Source: SURF-21 sp964462595
GTDB taxonomy: Bacteria; Actinomycetota; Geothermincolia; Geothermincolales; RBG-13-55-18
Direction: 5' to 3'
Assembly (NCBI GenBank): GCA_964462595.1
Contig: CAYWXM010000060.1
Location: 1 to 64,000 of the forward strand
Length of the DNA: 64,000 nucleotides
The notes under the pieces are model-generated. The model saw nothing but the letters and a program-made list of their open reading frames with translations. It was not told the origin of the DNA and ran no database searches. The position numbers were made by a program, and so were the translations under genes. Positions 1 to 8,472 of the stretch are shown one piece after another. Every line of letters starts with the position of its first letter. Position 1 is the first letter of the stretch.

Positions 1-52
1 AGAACGGTTTCATCGGCCGGGGGTGGGGATCGCCCGGGCCAGACCGGCGATC

Positions 53-955
53 TTATCCGGCTTCGCCTGCCGGTTGCTTTTCATCCGCGGCGGCGCCCCT
101 TTTCTTCTTTCCCTCCGGGATCACGAACTCCCCTCCCTCGGGGTGGTCCTCGTCCGGCACCCATATCTGTATGGTGTCGGTGGGGCATACCATGGCGCAT
201 TCGCCGCAGCCCGTGCACTTGGTGTAGTCTATAGTGGCAAAACCGTTGTCCACGTGGATGGCGTCCTCGGGGCAGACCTTCTCGCACCTCTTGCAACCTA
301 TGCATGCCACCTGGCATACACTCAAAGCCTTCTTGCCGGTGTATTGACACTTGCAGCGCGCGAAGACCCTGGCGGTGACGGGTACCAGCTCTATGAGGTC
401 GCGGGGGCAGACGTCGGCACAAAGGCCGCAGCCGGTGCATTTCTTGACGTTCACGCGCTGGATGCCTTCCTCGTCGAAGGTGATGGCGTTAACCGGGCAC
501 ACCCTGGCGCAGTCCTCCAGGCCGAGGCAGCCGAAGGGGCATGCCTTCCCCCCGCCAACAGCCGTCTGGGCGGCGCGGCAGGAGTTCACGCCCTGGTAGA
601 TGGCCCTTATGGGCGAAAGGCTCGCGCCGCCGCGGCAGTGGATGTGGGCTTTTACCGGCACTTCCGGCTCGAACTCGATGCCCATTATCCTGGCCACCTC
701 GGCCGCGACTTCCGGCCCGCCCGCCTTGCACAGGTCGACCGGAGCCTCGCCCTTGACTATCGCCTCGGCCGCCGGCTCGCAACCCGGCATCCCGCAGGCG
801 CCGCAATTCGAGCGCGGCAGGGCGGAGAGGACTTCCTCCACCCGGGGGTCGATCTCTACGTAGAAGCGCCTGTACGAGATGGCCAGTATGGCTCCCAGCA
901 GCGCGCCGAAGCCGGCGAGGGCTATTGCGGCTTTCCATATCAGGGACCAGTCCAT
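53..955 (-). CDS. rnfB: Rnf complex subunit B (ferredoxin-like)
   Basis: RnfB is the iron-sulfur subunit thought to receive electrons from ferredoxin in the membrane Rnf ferredoxin:NAD+ oxidoreductase. The 300-residue product has one N-terminal membrane helix (about residues 5-28), then a four-Cys cluster motif (SNCGACGMPGC, closing at DLC), then several CxxCxxCxxxCP ferredoxin motifs toward the C terminus. The start is the ATG of MDWSLIWK at 955, preceded by GAGGAGAAGG; the open frame continues further upstream, into rnfA, without a better start. It is the last of six rnf genes, 10 bases after rnfA. A 7-bp stem (28-34 with 46-52) lies just past the stop codon with no U-run. Family and context are unambiguous. 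Confidence 0.95.
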   Translation of the reverse strand: MDWSLIWKAAIALAGFGALLGAILAISYRRFYVEIDPRVEEVLSALPRSNCGACGMPGCEPAAEAIVKGEAPVDLCKAGGPEVAAEVARIMGIEFEPEVPVKAHIHCRGGASLSPIRAIYQGVNSCRAAQTAVGGGKACPFGCLGLEDCARVCPVNAITFDEEGIQRVNVKKCTGCGLCADVCPRDLIELVPVTARVFARCKCQYTGKKALSVCQVACIGCKRCEKVCPEDAIHVDNGFATIDYTKCTGCGECAMVCPTDTIQIWVPDEDHPEGGEFVIPEGKKKRGAAADEKQPAGEAG

Positions 956-965
956 GCCCTTCTCC

Positions 966-1589
966 TCACAGTCCGAACATCCCCGCGAAGCCCATGAAGG
1001 CCAGCGAGAAGAGGGCGGCGGCGATAAAAGATATGGGCACGCCACGGAAAAACTTGGGAACCGGCGCTATGTCCAGCCTCTCGCGCATGGCCGAGAAGAT
1101 GATCAGCACCAGGGAAAAACCCACTGCCACGCCCAGGGTATACACGACCGATTCCAGGAACCCGTAGTTGTAGGTGATGTTGAGCTTGGTGAAGAAACCC
1201 GGCTTCACGCTCTCGGTGGCGGCGGCCAGCACCGCGCAGTTGGTGGTGATGAGGGGCAGGTAGATGCCCATGGCGCGGTAAAGGGGCGGGCTGGTCTTTT
1301 TGATCACCATCTCCACGAATTGCACCAGGCTGGCGATGATGAGGATGAAGGCGGGTATGTAGAGGAATTCGCCCACCCCCAGCGGCTCCAGCACGTAATT
1401 CCAGGCCACCCAGCTCGCCGAGGTGGCCATGACCATGACGAAGATGACCGAGATGCTCATGCCCAGGGATGTCTCCAGGCTGCCCGAGACCCCGAAGAAG
1501 GGGCAGAGGGCGATGAAACGGATGAGCAGTATGTTGGCGACGATGGCGGCGCCGAAGAATAAGAGGAAGAATCTCCACGCCTCGTTCAT
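966..1589 (-). CDS. rnfA: Rnf complex subunit A
   Basis: RnfA is an integral membrane subunit of the Rnf ion pump, paralogous to RnfE. The 207-residue product is almost wholly hydrophobic with about six membrane helices. It carries the family segments LIRFIALCPFFGVS near the N terminus and YLPLITTNCAVL in the middle; the two Cys in these conserved inverted helices bind the intramembrane [2Fe-2S] cluster in characterised Rnf complexes. The start has a strong GGAGGAG ribosome site 7 bases upstream. It follows rnfE by 4 bases, so translation is probably coupled. Confidence 0.96.
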   Translation of the reverse strand: MNEAWRFFLLFFGAAIVANILLIRFIALCPFFGVSGSLETSLGMSISVIFVMVMATSASWVAWNYVLEPLGVGEFLYIPAFILIIASLVQFVEMVIKKTSPPLYRAMGIYLPLITTNCAVLAAATESVKPGFFTKLNITYNYGFLESVVYTLGVAVGFSLVLIIFSAMRERLDIAPVPKFFRGVPISFIAAALFSLAFMGFAGMFGL

Positions 1590-1593
1590 GCCC

Positions 1594-2226
1594 TCACTCC
1601 TCCCCCGTCTCCGGCTGTTTGCGGTCCTGGTACCATCGCAGCAGGGCCGAAAGCAGGGCGAAGGTGATAAAAGCTCCCGGGAAGAGCACCAGGATCACGG
1701 GCATGCTCTTCGTTCCCAGGTTTATGATGGTGGTGTCGAACATCACGATCTTTCCCGTGCCGAAGAGCTCACGGAAGGCGCTCATGACCAGCAGCACCAC
1801 CGTATAACCCATCCCTATGCCCAAGCCGTCCATGAGGGCATGCGAGACCTTGGCGGAACTGGCATAGCCCTCCGCCCGTGCCAGGATTATGCAGTTGACC
1901 ACGATTAACGGTATCCATACCCCCAACTGGTTGTATACGGGCTCGAAGAAACCCTTGAGGGTGAGATCCACGATGGTGACGAAGGAGGCTATGACCACGA
2001 TGTAGATGGGAATGCGGATCTGGTCGGGGATAAAACCGCGGATGAGGGAGATGATAACGTTGGAGCAGGTAAGCACGAATATCACGGCCAGGCCCATGAA
2101 GATGCAGTTCTCCACCTTGGTGGAGATGGCCAGGGCCGAGCACAGGCCTACCATGAGAACGAGCAGGGGATTGACGCGGATTATCCCCTTGGTGAACTCG
2201 CCGAGATTCGTGCGTTCTTTTTCCAT
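1594..2226 (-). CDS. rnfE: Rnf complex subunit E
   Basis: RnfE is the second membrane subunit of the RnfA/RnfE pair that forms the electron-conducting core of the Rnf pump. The 210-residue product has about six hydrophobic helices. It has the pair of family Cys segments, one near residues 54-55 (LTCSNV) and one in IPLIVVNCIILARAE, matching the RnfA arrangement. Its N terminus (GEFTKGIIRVNPLLVLMVGLC) is typical of RnfE and NqrD proteins. A GGGAGAG ribosome site precedes the ATG. It lies between rnfG and rnfA in the usual C-D-G-E-A-B order. Confidence 0.96.
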   Translation of the reverse strand: MEKERTNLGEFTKGIIRVNPLLVLMVGLCSALAISTKVENCIFMGLAVIFVLTCSNVIISLIRGFIPDQIRIPIYIVVIASFVTIVDLTLKGFFEPVYNQLGVWIPLIVVNCIILARAEGYASSAKVSHALMDGLGIGMGYTVVLLVMSAFRELFGTGKIVMFDTTIINLGTKSMPVILVLFPGAFITFALLSALLRWYQDRKQPETGEE

Positions 2227-2242
2227 TATTGCTCTCCCGCCG

Positions 2243-2797
2243 TCATTGCACTTTCTGCCATATCTCCAGGGCCGTGTTCACGCCGTTGGTGATACCCCGC
2301 GAGGTGTAGGTGGCGCTGGAGACGCCATCGATGTTCTCCCCCAGGGTTAGCGGCTCGGGCCCCTTGCCCGCGAACTGTCCCAGGAAGTCGGGATTCTCCG
2401 CCGCTGGACCTCCCAGGCCCGGCGTCTCGTTGTTGACCACCACCTCTATCCCCGTCACCCTGCCCTCCGAGTCCACACCTACCGCCATGGTGATGAAGCT
2501 GTACCCCTTACTCTTGAGCACGAAGGCGTAGCCGACGGTCGCGCCCCCGCCGTCCACTCCCTCGAAGACGTCGATGAGGTCCGGGTAATCGCCTTGCAGG
2601 GACGCGGTAAGCTCCAGGTCTTCCTCGGGCTGGGCCTCTATGGGGGCCAGGACCGCCTCGGCGGCCTCCGCGCGTTTCTCGATCTCCTGCTTGGCGATGC
2701 GGTCCATCACCACCGAGTAGGTGAAACCCAGGCCGACTGCCGCTATCAGGCAGATAAGGAGGAGACGCAGGCCCATGTTCAGAGCGTTCTTCATCAT
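2243..2797 (-). CDS. rnfG: Rnf complex subunit G (FMN-binding)
   Basis: RnfG carries a covalently bound FMN outside the membrane. The 184-residue product has one N-terminal membrane anchor (about residues 8-28) and a C-terminal FMN-binding domain. The flavinylation region reads DGVSSATYTSRG near residue 160; the Thr of SSAT is the expected site where an ApbE-type transferase attaches FMN by a phosphoester bond. The usual motif is (S/T)GAT, so Gly is replaced by Ser here. Two adjacent ATG codons (2797, 2794) could start it. It sits between rnfD (2 bases away) and rnfE. Confidence 0.94.
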   Translation of the reverse strand: MMKNALNMGLRLLLICLIAAVGLGFTYSVVMDRIAKQEIEKRAEAAEAVLAPIEAQPEEDLELTASLQGDYPDLIDVFEGVDGGGATVGYAFVLKSKGYSFITMAVGVDSEGRVTGIEVVVNNETPGLGGPAAENPDFLGQFAGKGPEPLTLGENIDGVSSATYTSRGITNGVNTALEIWQKVQ

Positions 2798-2799
2798 GG

Positions 2800-3816
2800 C
2801 TATGCGGCCTCCCTGGCTTTTATCTTACCGTAGTGGTGCGGCATGATGTAACGGTCGATGAGGGGCACCAGTGCGTTCATGAACAGGATGGCGAACATCA
2901 CTCCCTCGGGGTTGTTCGACCAGCCGCGCAGCAGCCAGGTGATCAGCCCCAGCCCCACGCCGTAAAGGACTTTACCCCTGCGTGCCAGGGGACTGGTGGT
3001 GTAGTCGGTGGCCATGAAGATAGCCCCGATGAGCAGGCCTCCCGCCAGGGAAAAGAAAAGCGGGTCGCGGCCGCTGAGCGCCGTGAATGCGGCCAACGTT
3101 CCCACGTAGACGACAGGTATCCTCCAGTCGATCACGCGCGTCGCCACCAGGTATATGCCCCCCAGGATGAGCAGCAGGGCGGAGACCTCTCCCAGGCAAC
3201 CCCAGGGATTGGAGAAGAGAAGGGGCTTGTAGTAGCTGGACCCGAAGAGGCCCTGGGGGGCCTTGGCCGCCCCGTCGTAGATGGTCTTCATGGCCGCCAG
3301 CGGGCTGGCCCCGTTCACTACATCGACCATGGATCCTATGGACTTGTGCGTGGCGGTGTTGGCGAACCCGATGGCCGCCGACTTGGCGTAAGCGGTGGCG
3401 AAATATGCCGGCCAGGAGACAAAAGCCACGGCGCGCCCCACCAGGGCGGGGTTGAAGATGTTGTGGCCGAGCCCCCCGAACAGCTGCTTGCCGAGCATGG
3501 TCGCGGAGAGCCCCGCCACCAGGGCGATCCACCACGGCAGGAGAGGGGGAAGGGTCAAGGCCAGCAGCAGGCCAGTGAGCAGGGCACTGCAGTCGTCCAG
3601 GGTTACGGGAAGCTTGCGGCCTTTCTGCATCACGAACTCTCCCAGCAGGGCACCGGATATGGAGGCCAGGAACACCCAGAGCGCAGGCAGCCCGTGGATG
3701 ACGAGTGCGTAGATGATCACGGGCACGAGGGCCGCGATGACGTGGCACATGATCCGGCGCGTGCTCAGCGAGGTCCTGATATGGGGCGAGGTGGAGACGA
3801 TGAGTTTATTCTCCAT
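2800..3816 (-). CDS. rnfD: Rnf complex subunit D
   Basis: RnfD is the large membrane subunit of Rnf, homologous to NqrB, with a covalently bound FMN. The 338-residue product starts MENKLIVSTSPHIRT, the typical RnfD N terminus, and has about nine to ten membrane helices. The expected flavinylation segment is VVNGASPLA, with Ser (codon 3304-3306) where most family members have the Thr of SGAT. An ATG at 3825 adds three residues, but its ribosome site would touch the start codon, so 3816 is preferred. It overlaps the end of rnfC, which suggests coupled translation. Confidence 0.94.
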   Translation of the reverse strand: MENKLIVSTSPHIRTSLSTRRIMCHVIAALVPVIIYALVIHGLPALWVFLASISGALLGEFVMQKGRKLPVTLDDCSALLTGLLLALTLPPLLPWWIALVAGLSATMLGKQLFGGLGHNIFNPALVGRAVAFVSWPAYFATAYAKSAAIGFANTATHKSIGSMVDVVNGASPLAAMKTIYDGAAKAPQGLFGSSYYKPLLFSNPWGCLGEVSALLLILGGIYLVATRVIDWRIPVVYVGTLAAFTALSGRDPLFFSLAGGLLIGAIFMATDYTTSPLARRGKVLYGVGLGLITWLLRGWSNNPEGVMFAILFMNALVPLIDRYIMPHHYGKIKAREAA

Positions 3817-5206
3817 CGCCTTCATCCCTTTTGCCGGAGTTTTCGGCCAGTTCGGAAGCGCGTTTCTCCATGCGCGCCTTGCGGTCAGCCAGCTCCTTCT
3901 TGCCCATCTTGATCAGCTGCACCAGTGGATTCCCGGTGGGGCAGGCGTAAGCGCAGCAGCCGCACTCTATGCAGTCGTTAATATCCAGGCGCTGCAGGGA
4001 ATCCCATCTCTCGTTATAGGCATAGGTGGCCAGGTAGGTGGGGATGAGCCCCATGGGGCAGGCATCCACGCAGCGCCCGCAGCGTATGCACACGGGTTCC
4101 GTGGGGATGGAATAGGCGGTCTCCTGGCGGGAAAGGGCCAGTATCCCGGAAGTGCCCTTGACCACTGGGACATCCAGCGTGTATTGCGCCAGCCCCATCA
4201 TGGGACCACCCATGAGCACCTTCCCCGGGGGCTGCGTGAAGCCGCCGCATGCCTCGATGGCGGCTGCGAAACTGGTCCCCAGGGGCACCATGAGGTTGGA
4301 GGGCTCTTTTATTATGGAACCGGTGACCGTGACCACCCGCTCCGTAAGGGGCATGCCGGTGGAGAAGTAGCGGGCGATGGCGTGGGCCGTGCCCACGTTG
4401 TTCACCACCACGCCAACGTGCATGGGGAGGCCTCCGGAGGGGACTTCCCTTCCCAGCAGGCCGGCGATGAGCACTTTTTCGGCCCCCTGGGGGTACCTGG
4501 TGCGCAAGGACGATATATCTATACCGCCCTTGCGGTTTGCCGCCGCCATCACCTTGATCGCCTGGGGTTTGTTGTCCTCGATGGCCAGTATGCCACGCGA
4601 GGCGCCCACAGCACGCATGATAATATACAGCCCTTCGAGCACGGCCTCCGGCTGCTCCAGCATGAGGCGGTAGTCGGAGTTGAGGTAAGGCTCGCATTCC
4701 GCCCCGTTGAGGATAACCGTATCGATGGGGTATTCGCCTGGCGGGTTGAGTTTGACGTGGGTGGGGAAGGCTGCCCCGCCCAGCCCCACTATGCCCGCTT
4801 TTCGTATGGCGGCCCGTATGCCCTCGGCGTCCATGTCCTCCCAGGGACCGGGAGGTGCAAGGGAGGGGTCGAGGCGGTATTCCCCGTCGTTTTCCACCAG
4901 CACCGCCAGCACCTCTCCACCCGCGGGGTGGGCCTGTGGCGCGACCTGCGTGACCTTGCCCGAAACGCTGCAATGGATAGGGGCCGAGACGTATGATTCC
5001 GAGTCTCCGACCAGGGTGCCCACCAGGACCTCGTCGCCCTTCTTAACCCTGGGGGTGCAGGGGGCGCCCACGTTCTGCCTCATGGGTATGGTGAGCATGG
5101 ATGGCGCTGCGATCTTCCTGATGGGTTTATCGGAGGTAAAGGATTTGTTGCCCGGGGGGTGGACGCCTCCCCTGGCCCTTGCCTTTAAGCGCGAAGCAAT
5201 GCTCAT
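3806..5206 (-). CDS. rnfC: Rnf complex subunit C (NADH-interacting, Fe-S)
   Basis: RnfC is the peripheral subunit that binds NAD(H) and FMN and relays electrons through two [4Fe-4S] clusters. The 466-residue product has an N-terminal RnfC barrel-sandwich domain (GGVHPPGNK), then a NuoF-like SLBB/Rossmann region containing LNGAECEPYLNSDYRLM, then two ferredoxin motifs near residues 370-420 (CIRCGRCVDACP and CIECGCCAYACP). The C terminus is short and charged, without the long Ala/Lys-rich tail of proteobacterial RnfC. It is the first gene of the rnf operon, about 66 bases downstream of a good promoter. Confidence 0.96.
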   Translation of the reverse strand: MSIASRLKARARGGVHPPGNKSFTSDKPIRKIAAPSMLTIPMRQNVGAPCTPRVKKGDEVLVGTLVGDSESYVSAPIHCSVSGKVTQVAPQAHPAGGEVLAVLVENDGEYRLDPSLAPPGPWEDMDAEGIRAAIRKAGIVGLGGAAFPTHVKLNPPGEYPIDTVILNGAECEPYLNSDYRLMLEQPEAVLEGLYIIMRAVGASRGILAIEDNKPQAIKVMAAANRKGGIDISSLRTRYPQGAEKVLIAGLLGREVPSGGLPMHVGVVVNNVGTAHAIARYFSTGMPLTERVVTVTGSIIKEPSNLMVPLGTSFAAAIEACGGFTQPPGKVLMGGPMMGLAQYTLDVPVVKGTSGILALSRQETAYSIPTEPVCIRCGRCVDACPMGLIPTYLATYAYNERWDSLQRLDINDCIECGCCAYACPTGNPLVQLIKMGKKELADRKARMEKRASELAENSGKRDEGDGE

Positions 5207-5278
5207 TTTCCCGGCCTTCGTTGTTGCGCCATGTATTTCGACATATTCTACGTCTTTGAGAATATGAAAACCAGCATG

Positions 5279-5307
5279 AATATATAGCAGGCTAATGCAA
5301 ATGTCCA
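5279..5307 (-). promoter_or_regulatory. Sigma-70-type promoter of the rnf operon
   Basis: Read on the minus strand, a -35 box TGGACA (5302-5307) is separated by exactly 17 bases from a -10 box TATATT (5279-5284). Each matches consensus at five of six positions. Transcription would begin near 5272, giving a leader of about 66 bases before the rnfC ATG. The block lies in an unusually AT-rich stretch between divergent rnfC and the rseC-like gene. Confidence 0.65.
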
Positions 5308-5382
5308 GGTTCTCCGAAAAATAATTCTGGGCATCCCGAAATAATTCTCCACCTGATCCGACAATTGGGGTAAACTTCTTAT

Positions 5383-5841
5383 ATGGACTGCAGAGCCATG
5401 GTAATGGAGAAGGATGGAAAACGCGCGCTGGTGAGGGTGGCGCGGCTGAACTGCGCCGAGTGCGGGGGATGCGGCCTGTTCGCGCGCAACCGCGAACAGA
5501 CCATGGAGTTCAGCGCCGTTGACCGCCTCGGGGTCAGGGTCGGGGACGAGGTCATCCTCAAGGTGCCCTCTCGCGGGCTGATACTCTCCTACCTTGCCGT
5601 TTTCGGCCTCCCGCTCCTGGTGATGGCGGCGGCTTACTTTTCCGCCGCGACCGTGTTCGTTTTATCCTTCGGTGGCGACGGCACGGGGGCCGGCATAGTC
5701 GCGGCCATCGCGGCCGGTCTCGTGGCCCTGTGGGGCGGAGTGAAGCTGGCGGACCGCATGGGCCTTTCACCGGTTATCGTAGAGGTCGTCGCGACGGGAG
5801 AGGAAAGCACCGGCGACGATTTCATCGGAAAGGTACTCTGA
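5383..5841 (+). CDS. RseC/SoxR-reducing-system family membrane protein
   Basis: The 152-residue product belongs to the RseC/MucC family (PF04246). RseC is linked to reduction of SoxR in E. coli together with the Rnf-like Rsx complex, so a position divergent from rnfC fits. The N-terminal soluble part has Cys in CAECGGCGLF (about residues 24-31), a possible metal or Fe-S site. Two membrane helices follow (about 66-91 and 100-120), then a short cytoplasmic tail. The start is uncertain: ATG codons at 5383, 5398 and 5404 all lack a clear ribosome site. Its exact role in Rnf-containing anaerobes is not established; it may help assemble or reduce Rnf. Confidence 0.8.
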   Translation: MDCRAMVMEKDGKRALVRVARLNCAECGGCGLFARNREQTMEFSAVDRLGVRVGDEVILKVPSRGLILSYLAVFGLPLLVMAAAYFSAATVFVLSFGGDGTGAGIVAAIAAGLVALWGGVKLADRMGLSPVIVEVVATGEESTGDDFIGKVL

Positions 5842-5882
5842 CCGCCGTTCCCCGGCCGCAAGGGTCCGATGATCCCGTGGAC

Positions 5883-6680
5883 CTAGGAGATTTCCGTGTC
5901 GAGCCTGGCGAGTAAAGCATCAACTCTCTCCTTGTCCTGCGGATATTCGTATATGGCCAGGCTCAGGGCGCGTTCCGCCCCGCCGTCGCGGTCCAGCTGT
6001 TCCAGGTAATTGAGCATCTTTGCTTCCAGGCGCTTGCCACATACCTGCGCTCCTTCCCTGCCCACGCTGGGAAGGATCACCACGAGGTCGTTGCGGTTCC
6101 TGGCCAGCTCGTCAACCGAGCGCGTGTCGCTCTTGAGCACGGAGATGCTGAGATCGCGAATGACGCTGATGCCCCTGGCGCGCATGGCGCCGACCAGCTT
6201 CTCGTCCAGCGAGAACTCGAGCAGCGAGAACGGGATGTCGTAGCGCTCGTTCTCGTCGATGCGTGAGGCGAGTTCCCTGACCAGGAACCTCCCGTTGCCG
6301 AGCTGTGTCTCGTCGTCTATAAGGTCCTGGCGCTCCATTTTCACGAAGAAGTACCTGAACTGGGTGCGCATGTAGGAACAGAGCAGGGCCAGGATGCCAT
6401 ATGCGAGGAACTTAGCCACGATCAGCTGGACCGCGGTCCCGTACCCGAAGTCCCCTACCCAGATGAGGCGCACGGCGGTGTAGGCCGAGATGCATAGCGC
6501 AAAGGACAGGAGGGCTCCACGCTTGTCCCAGTAAAGGCTGGACACTATGACCACGAGCATCATCACGTGGCCGAAGATCTCGATGCCGTCCGTCTTCTGC
6601 ACCAGCATGGCGACGGCCATGACCGCTATGGCGATGGCGATCACCAGGATCACTATGCGCTCGAACTTCGCGTATTTCAT
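5883..6680 (-). CDS. Membrane protein with degenerate GGDEF-like domain
   Basis: The 265-residue product has about five membrane helices in residues 5-125 and a cytoplasmic domain from about 140. This domain resembles diguanylate cyclases: DDETQLGNGRFLVREL matches the D-x-L-T-G-L-x-N-R start of GGDEF domains, and a later NDLVVILPSVGREGA lines up with the strand that normally carries GG(D/E)EF. Here the signature is replaced by RNRND, so cyclase activity is unlikely; it may bind a nucleotide or act in regulation. The ATG at 6680 is chosen because GGAAGGAGG precedes it at good spacing. The prepilin-like gene lies just upstream on the same strand. Confidence 0.7.
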   Translation of the reverse strand: MKYAKFERIVILVIAIAIAVMAVAMLVQKTDGIEIFGHVMMLVVIVSSLYWDKRGALLSFALCISAYTAVRLIWVGDFGYGTAVQLIVAKFLAYGILALLCSYMRTQFRYFFVKMERQDLIDDETQLGNGRFLVRELASRIDENERYDIPFSLLEFSLDEKLVGAMRARGISVIRDLSISVLKSDTRSVDELARNRNDLVVILPSVGREGAQVCGKRLEAKMLNYLEQLDRDGGAERALSLAIYEYPQDKERVDALLARLDTEIS

Positions 6681-6709
6681 ACCCGCCTCCTTCCTCCCCA
6701 TCCCTGCCT

Positions 6710-7051
6710 TCAGAGATCCGTATGAAACGGGCAGCTGACGTCGCCAATTACCGGATCGTATTCGTATCTCTTGCCCGAGTCCGGACAGTCCAGGGACTTC
6801 TCGTCATCGATATAGTCCGGGACCAGGAGCGGCAGTGTAGCGGGGTTCTCGCCGAAGTCGCAGCGATAGACGAGTATCTCCTCCTCGATGATCCTGAGGT
6901 TGACCTTGCAGGCCGTCTTCTTGCTGGCGCTCACCGATACGGCAAAGGAAGCCACGGCTATGCTTACCAGGATCCCGATGATCAGGATCACCACCATAAG
7001 CTCGACGAAAGTGAACCCCTCTTCGCCTCCGCAGCCGTCGATGCGGCTCAT
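6710..7051 (-). CDS. Type IV prepilin-like protein
   Basis: The 113-residue product has a class III signal peptide: a short polar leader ending EEG, then FTFVELMVVILIIGILVSIAV, with cleavage expected after Gly and the conserved Glu at +5 of the mature protein. The remainder is a small pilin head with a CPDSG...Y...CPFH pattern, seen in ComGC/GspG-like minor pilins and probably disulfide- or metal-bound. An earlier ATG at 7078 has GGAGGT touching the codon, so 7051 is preferred, though either is possible. No other pilus, secretion or prepilin peptidase gene is in the window, so the machinery must be elsewhere. It may be cotranscribed with the GGDEF-like gene. Confidence 0.75.
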   Translation of the reverse strand: MSRIDGCGGEEGFTFVELMVVILIIGILVSIAVASFAVSVSASKKTACKVNLRIIEEEILVYRCDFGENPATLPLLVPDYIDDEKSLDCPDSGKRYEYDPVIGDVSCPFHTDL

Positions 7052-7319
7052 CTTAACCCCCGCCTCGTTAGCCTTCATACCTCCGCAATCGGTACTTGCA
7101 GATGAATGCTTGAAAGCGTCATGGCCAGCGGTACCTGCCAGCCGATGCGAGGAACCTGCTGCCGGTTTCCAGGATACAGGTCCAGCGCGGGCTTATCCAG
7201 AGGCGATAGAGGCAAACTGCACGCGGAACCGGTGCTTGCGTGTGATGATCGCGCTCGGGCCATACGGGACGTCAGCGCGGCGAGGCCGTGCGGTAGTATG
7301 GCTCGCGAACCCCGCATGC

Positions 7320-7347
7320 TTTATATTCGAATTAGCCGCGATATAAA
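7320..7347 (+). promoter_or_regulatory. Candidate promoter in the 305-base gap before the MBL-fold gene
   Basis: TTTATA (7320-7325) and TATAAA (7342-7347) are 16 bases apart, and the TTG start of the next gene lies about 30 bases beyond the expected start point. The matches are fair (four and five of six). The rest of the gap (7079-7319) shows no convincing gene, repeat or RNA. Confidence 0.35.
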
Positions 7348-7383
7348 ACGGTACGAGAGAAAGAAGATAGCAAGGAGGGAAGC

Positions 7384-8232
7384 TTGAAAAACATCAGGTT
7401 GATGCTGGGCGATTGGGAGCTGGTGTCTCTTTCGGACGGCTATTTCCGCCTCGACGGAGGCTCGATGTTCGGCGTGATACCGAAACCCCTGTGGGAGAGG
7501 AAAAAACCCGCCGATGACAGGAACCGCATCAGGTTGGGATTGAACGCCCTGCTGGTCAAAACGCCTCGAGCTCTCGTCCTGCTGGAGTCGGGTATCGGGA
7601 ACAAGATGACCCCCAAGGAGGAGGACCTTTACGGGCTGGAAAGGGATTCGGACCTCATGCAGGCCCTGGAGGCGGAAGGGTGCGAGCCTTCTGACATCGA
7701 CTTCGTGATCCATTCGCATCTTCACCTGGATCACTGCGGATGGGCCACGCGGGAGGTGGATGGAGTATTTCAACCTGCCTTCCCCAACGCCCGGTACATC
7801 GTGCAGAGCAGGGAATGGGAAGCCGCCACGAACCCGGATCCAAGGAGCCGGGCATCGTACGACCGGCGTCATTTCCTGGCCCTGGAGCAGAAAGGCCTTC
7901 TGGCCATGGTGGATGGCGAGACCGAGGTATTCCCCGGCGTGAGGGTGGTCTATACCGGCGGACATACCCCCGGTCACCAGGTGACCTATCTCGAGAACGG
8001 CGGCTCACGGTGCCTTTTCGTGGGAGACCTGGTGCCCACCCTGGCCCATCTGAAGGTGCATTGGCACATGGGTTGGGATCTCTTTCCCCTGGAGTTGATG
8101 CGAGAGAAGACCGAGGTGCTGGAGGAGGCCGCGCGCCGCAGGGACCTGGTTTTCTTTACCCACGAGGACGAAAGCCCCTTCGCCTATATCGAGGAGCAGT
8201 CCGGTAACCTTCGCGCCGTGGCGGCGATCTGA
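7384..8232 (+). CDS. MBL-fold metallohydrolase
   Basis: The 282-residue product is a metallo-beta-lactamase-fold hydrolase. The metal-binding signature HSHLHLDHCG is at about residues 110-119, with later ligands in GGHTPGHQ (near 199), FVGDL (near 215) and a C-terminal His (FFTHEDE). The N-terminal pattern and insert resemble the lactonase (AhlA/AttM)-like branch of MBL proteins, but the substrate cannot be told. It starts with TTG at 7384, preceded by a strong AAGGAGG site. It stands alone on the plus strand. Confidence 0.88.
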   Translation: MKNIRLMLGDWELVSLSDGYFRLDGGSMFGVIPKPLWERKKPADDRNRIRLGLNALLVKTPRALVLLESGIGNKMTPKEEDLYGLERDSDLMQALEAEGCEPSDIDFVIHSHLHLDHCGWATREVDGVFQPAFPNARYIVQSREWEAATNPDPRSRASYDRRHFLALEQKGLLAMVDGETEVFPGVRVVYTGGHTPGHQVTYLENGGSRCLFVGDLVPTLAHLKVHWHMGWDLFPLELMREKTEVLEEAARRRDLVFFTHEDESPFAYIEEQSGNLRAVAAI

Positions 8233-8441
8233 GCGAAAGGGCGTTAGAAGACGCGGGCGGGGGAGGGCGCTGTATGCGATTATGCGCACTTCGAGGACCT
8301 GGCGCAGGTTCCTGCCGGGCCTGCCGCCGCCGTTTCCCGGAGCCGCAGCGCGGGTCTTCACGCGGGCTGCCCCGCCGATCCGGACACGGACACTCGCGAA
8401 CGATGTCCCGTGACACGGACGCCAATCCCTCCCGGTGAGGT

Positions 8442-8447
8442 TATAAT
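8442..8447 (+). promoter_or_regulatory. Consensus -10 box before the DUF2752 gene
   Basis: A perfect TATAAT lies 25 bases before the ATG at 8473. No good -35 box is seen at 16-18 bases; the best hexamer there (ACGCCA) matches consensus at only three positions. It may be a weak or activator-dependent promoter. Confidence 0.4.
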
Positions 8448-8472
8448 TGTACGAGAGAGGGGAGGATCATCG

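Noticed and set aside
1..13. Possible start of another minus-strand gene (ATG at 11-13)
   Set aside because: Only a few codons are visible and no ribosome site precedes it, so nothing can be claimed.
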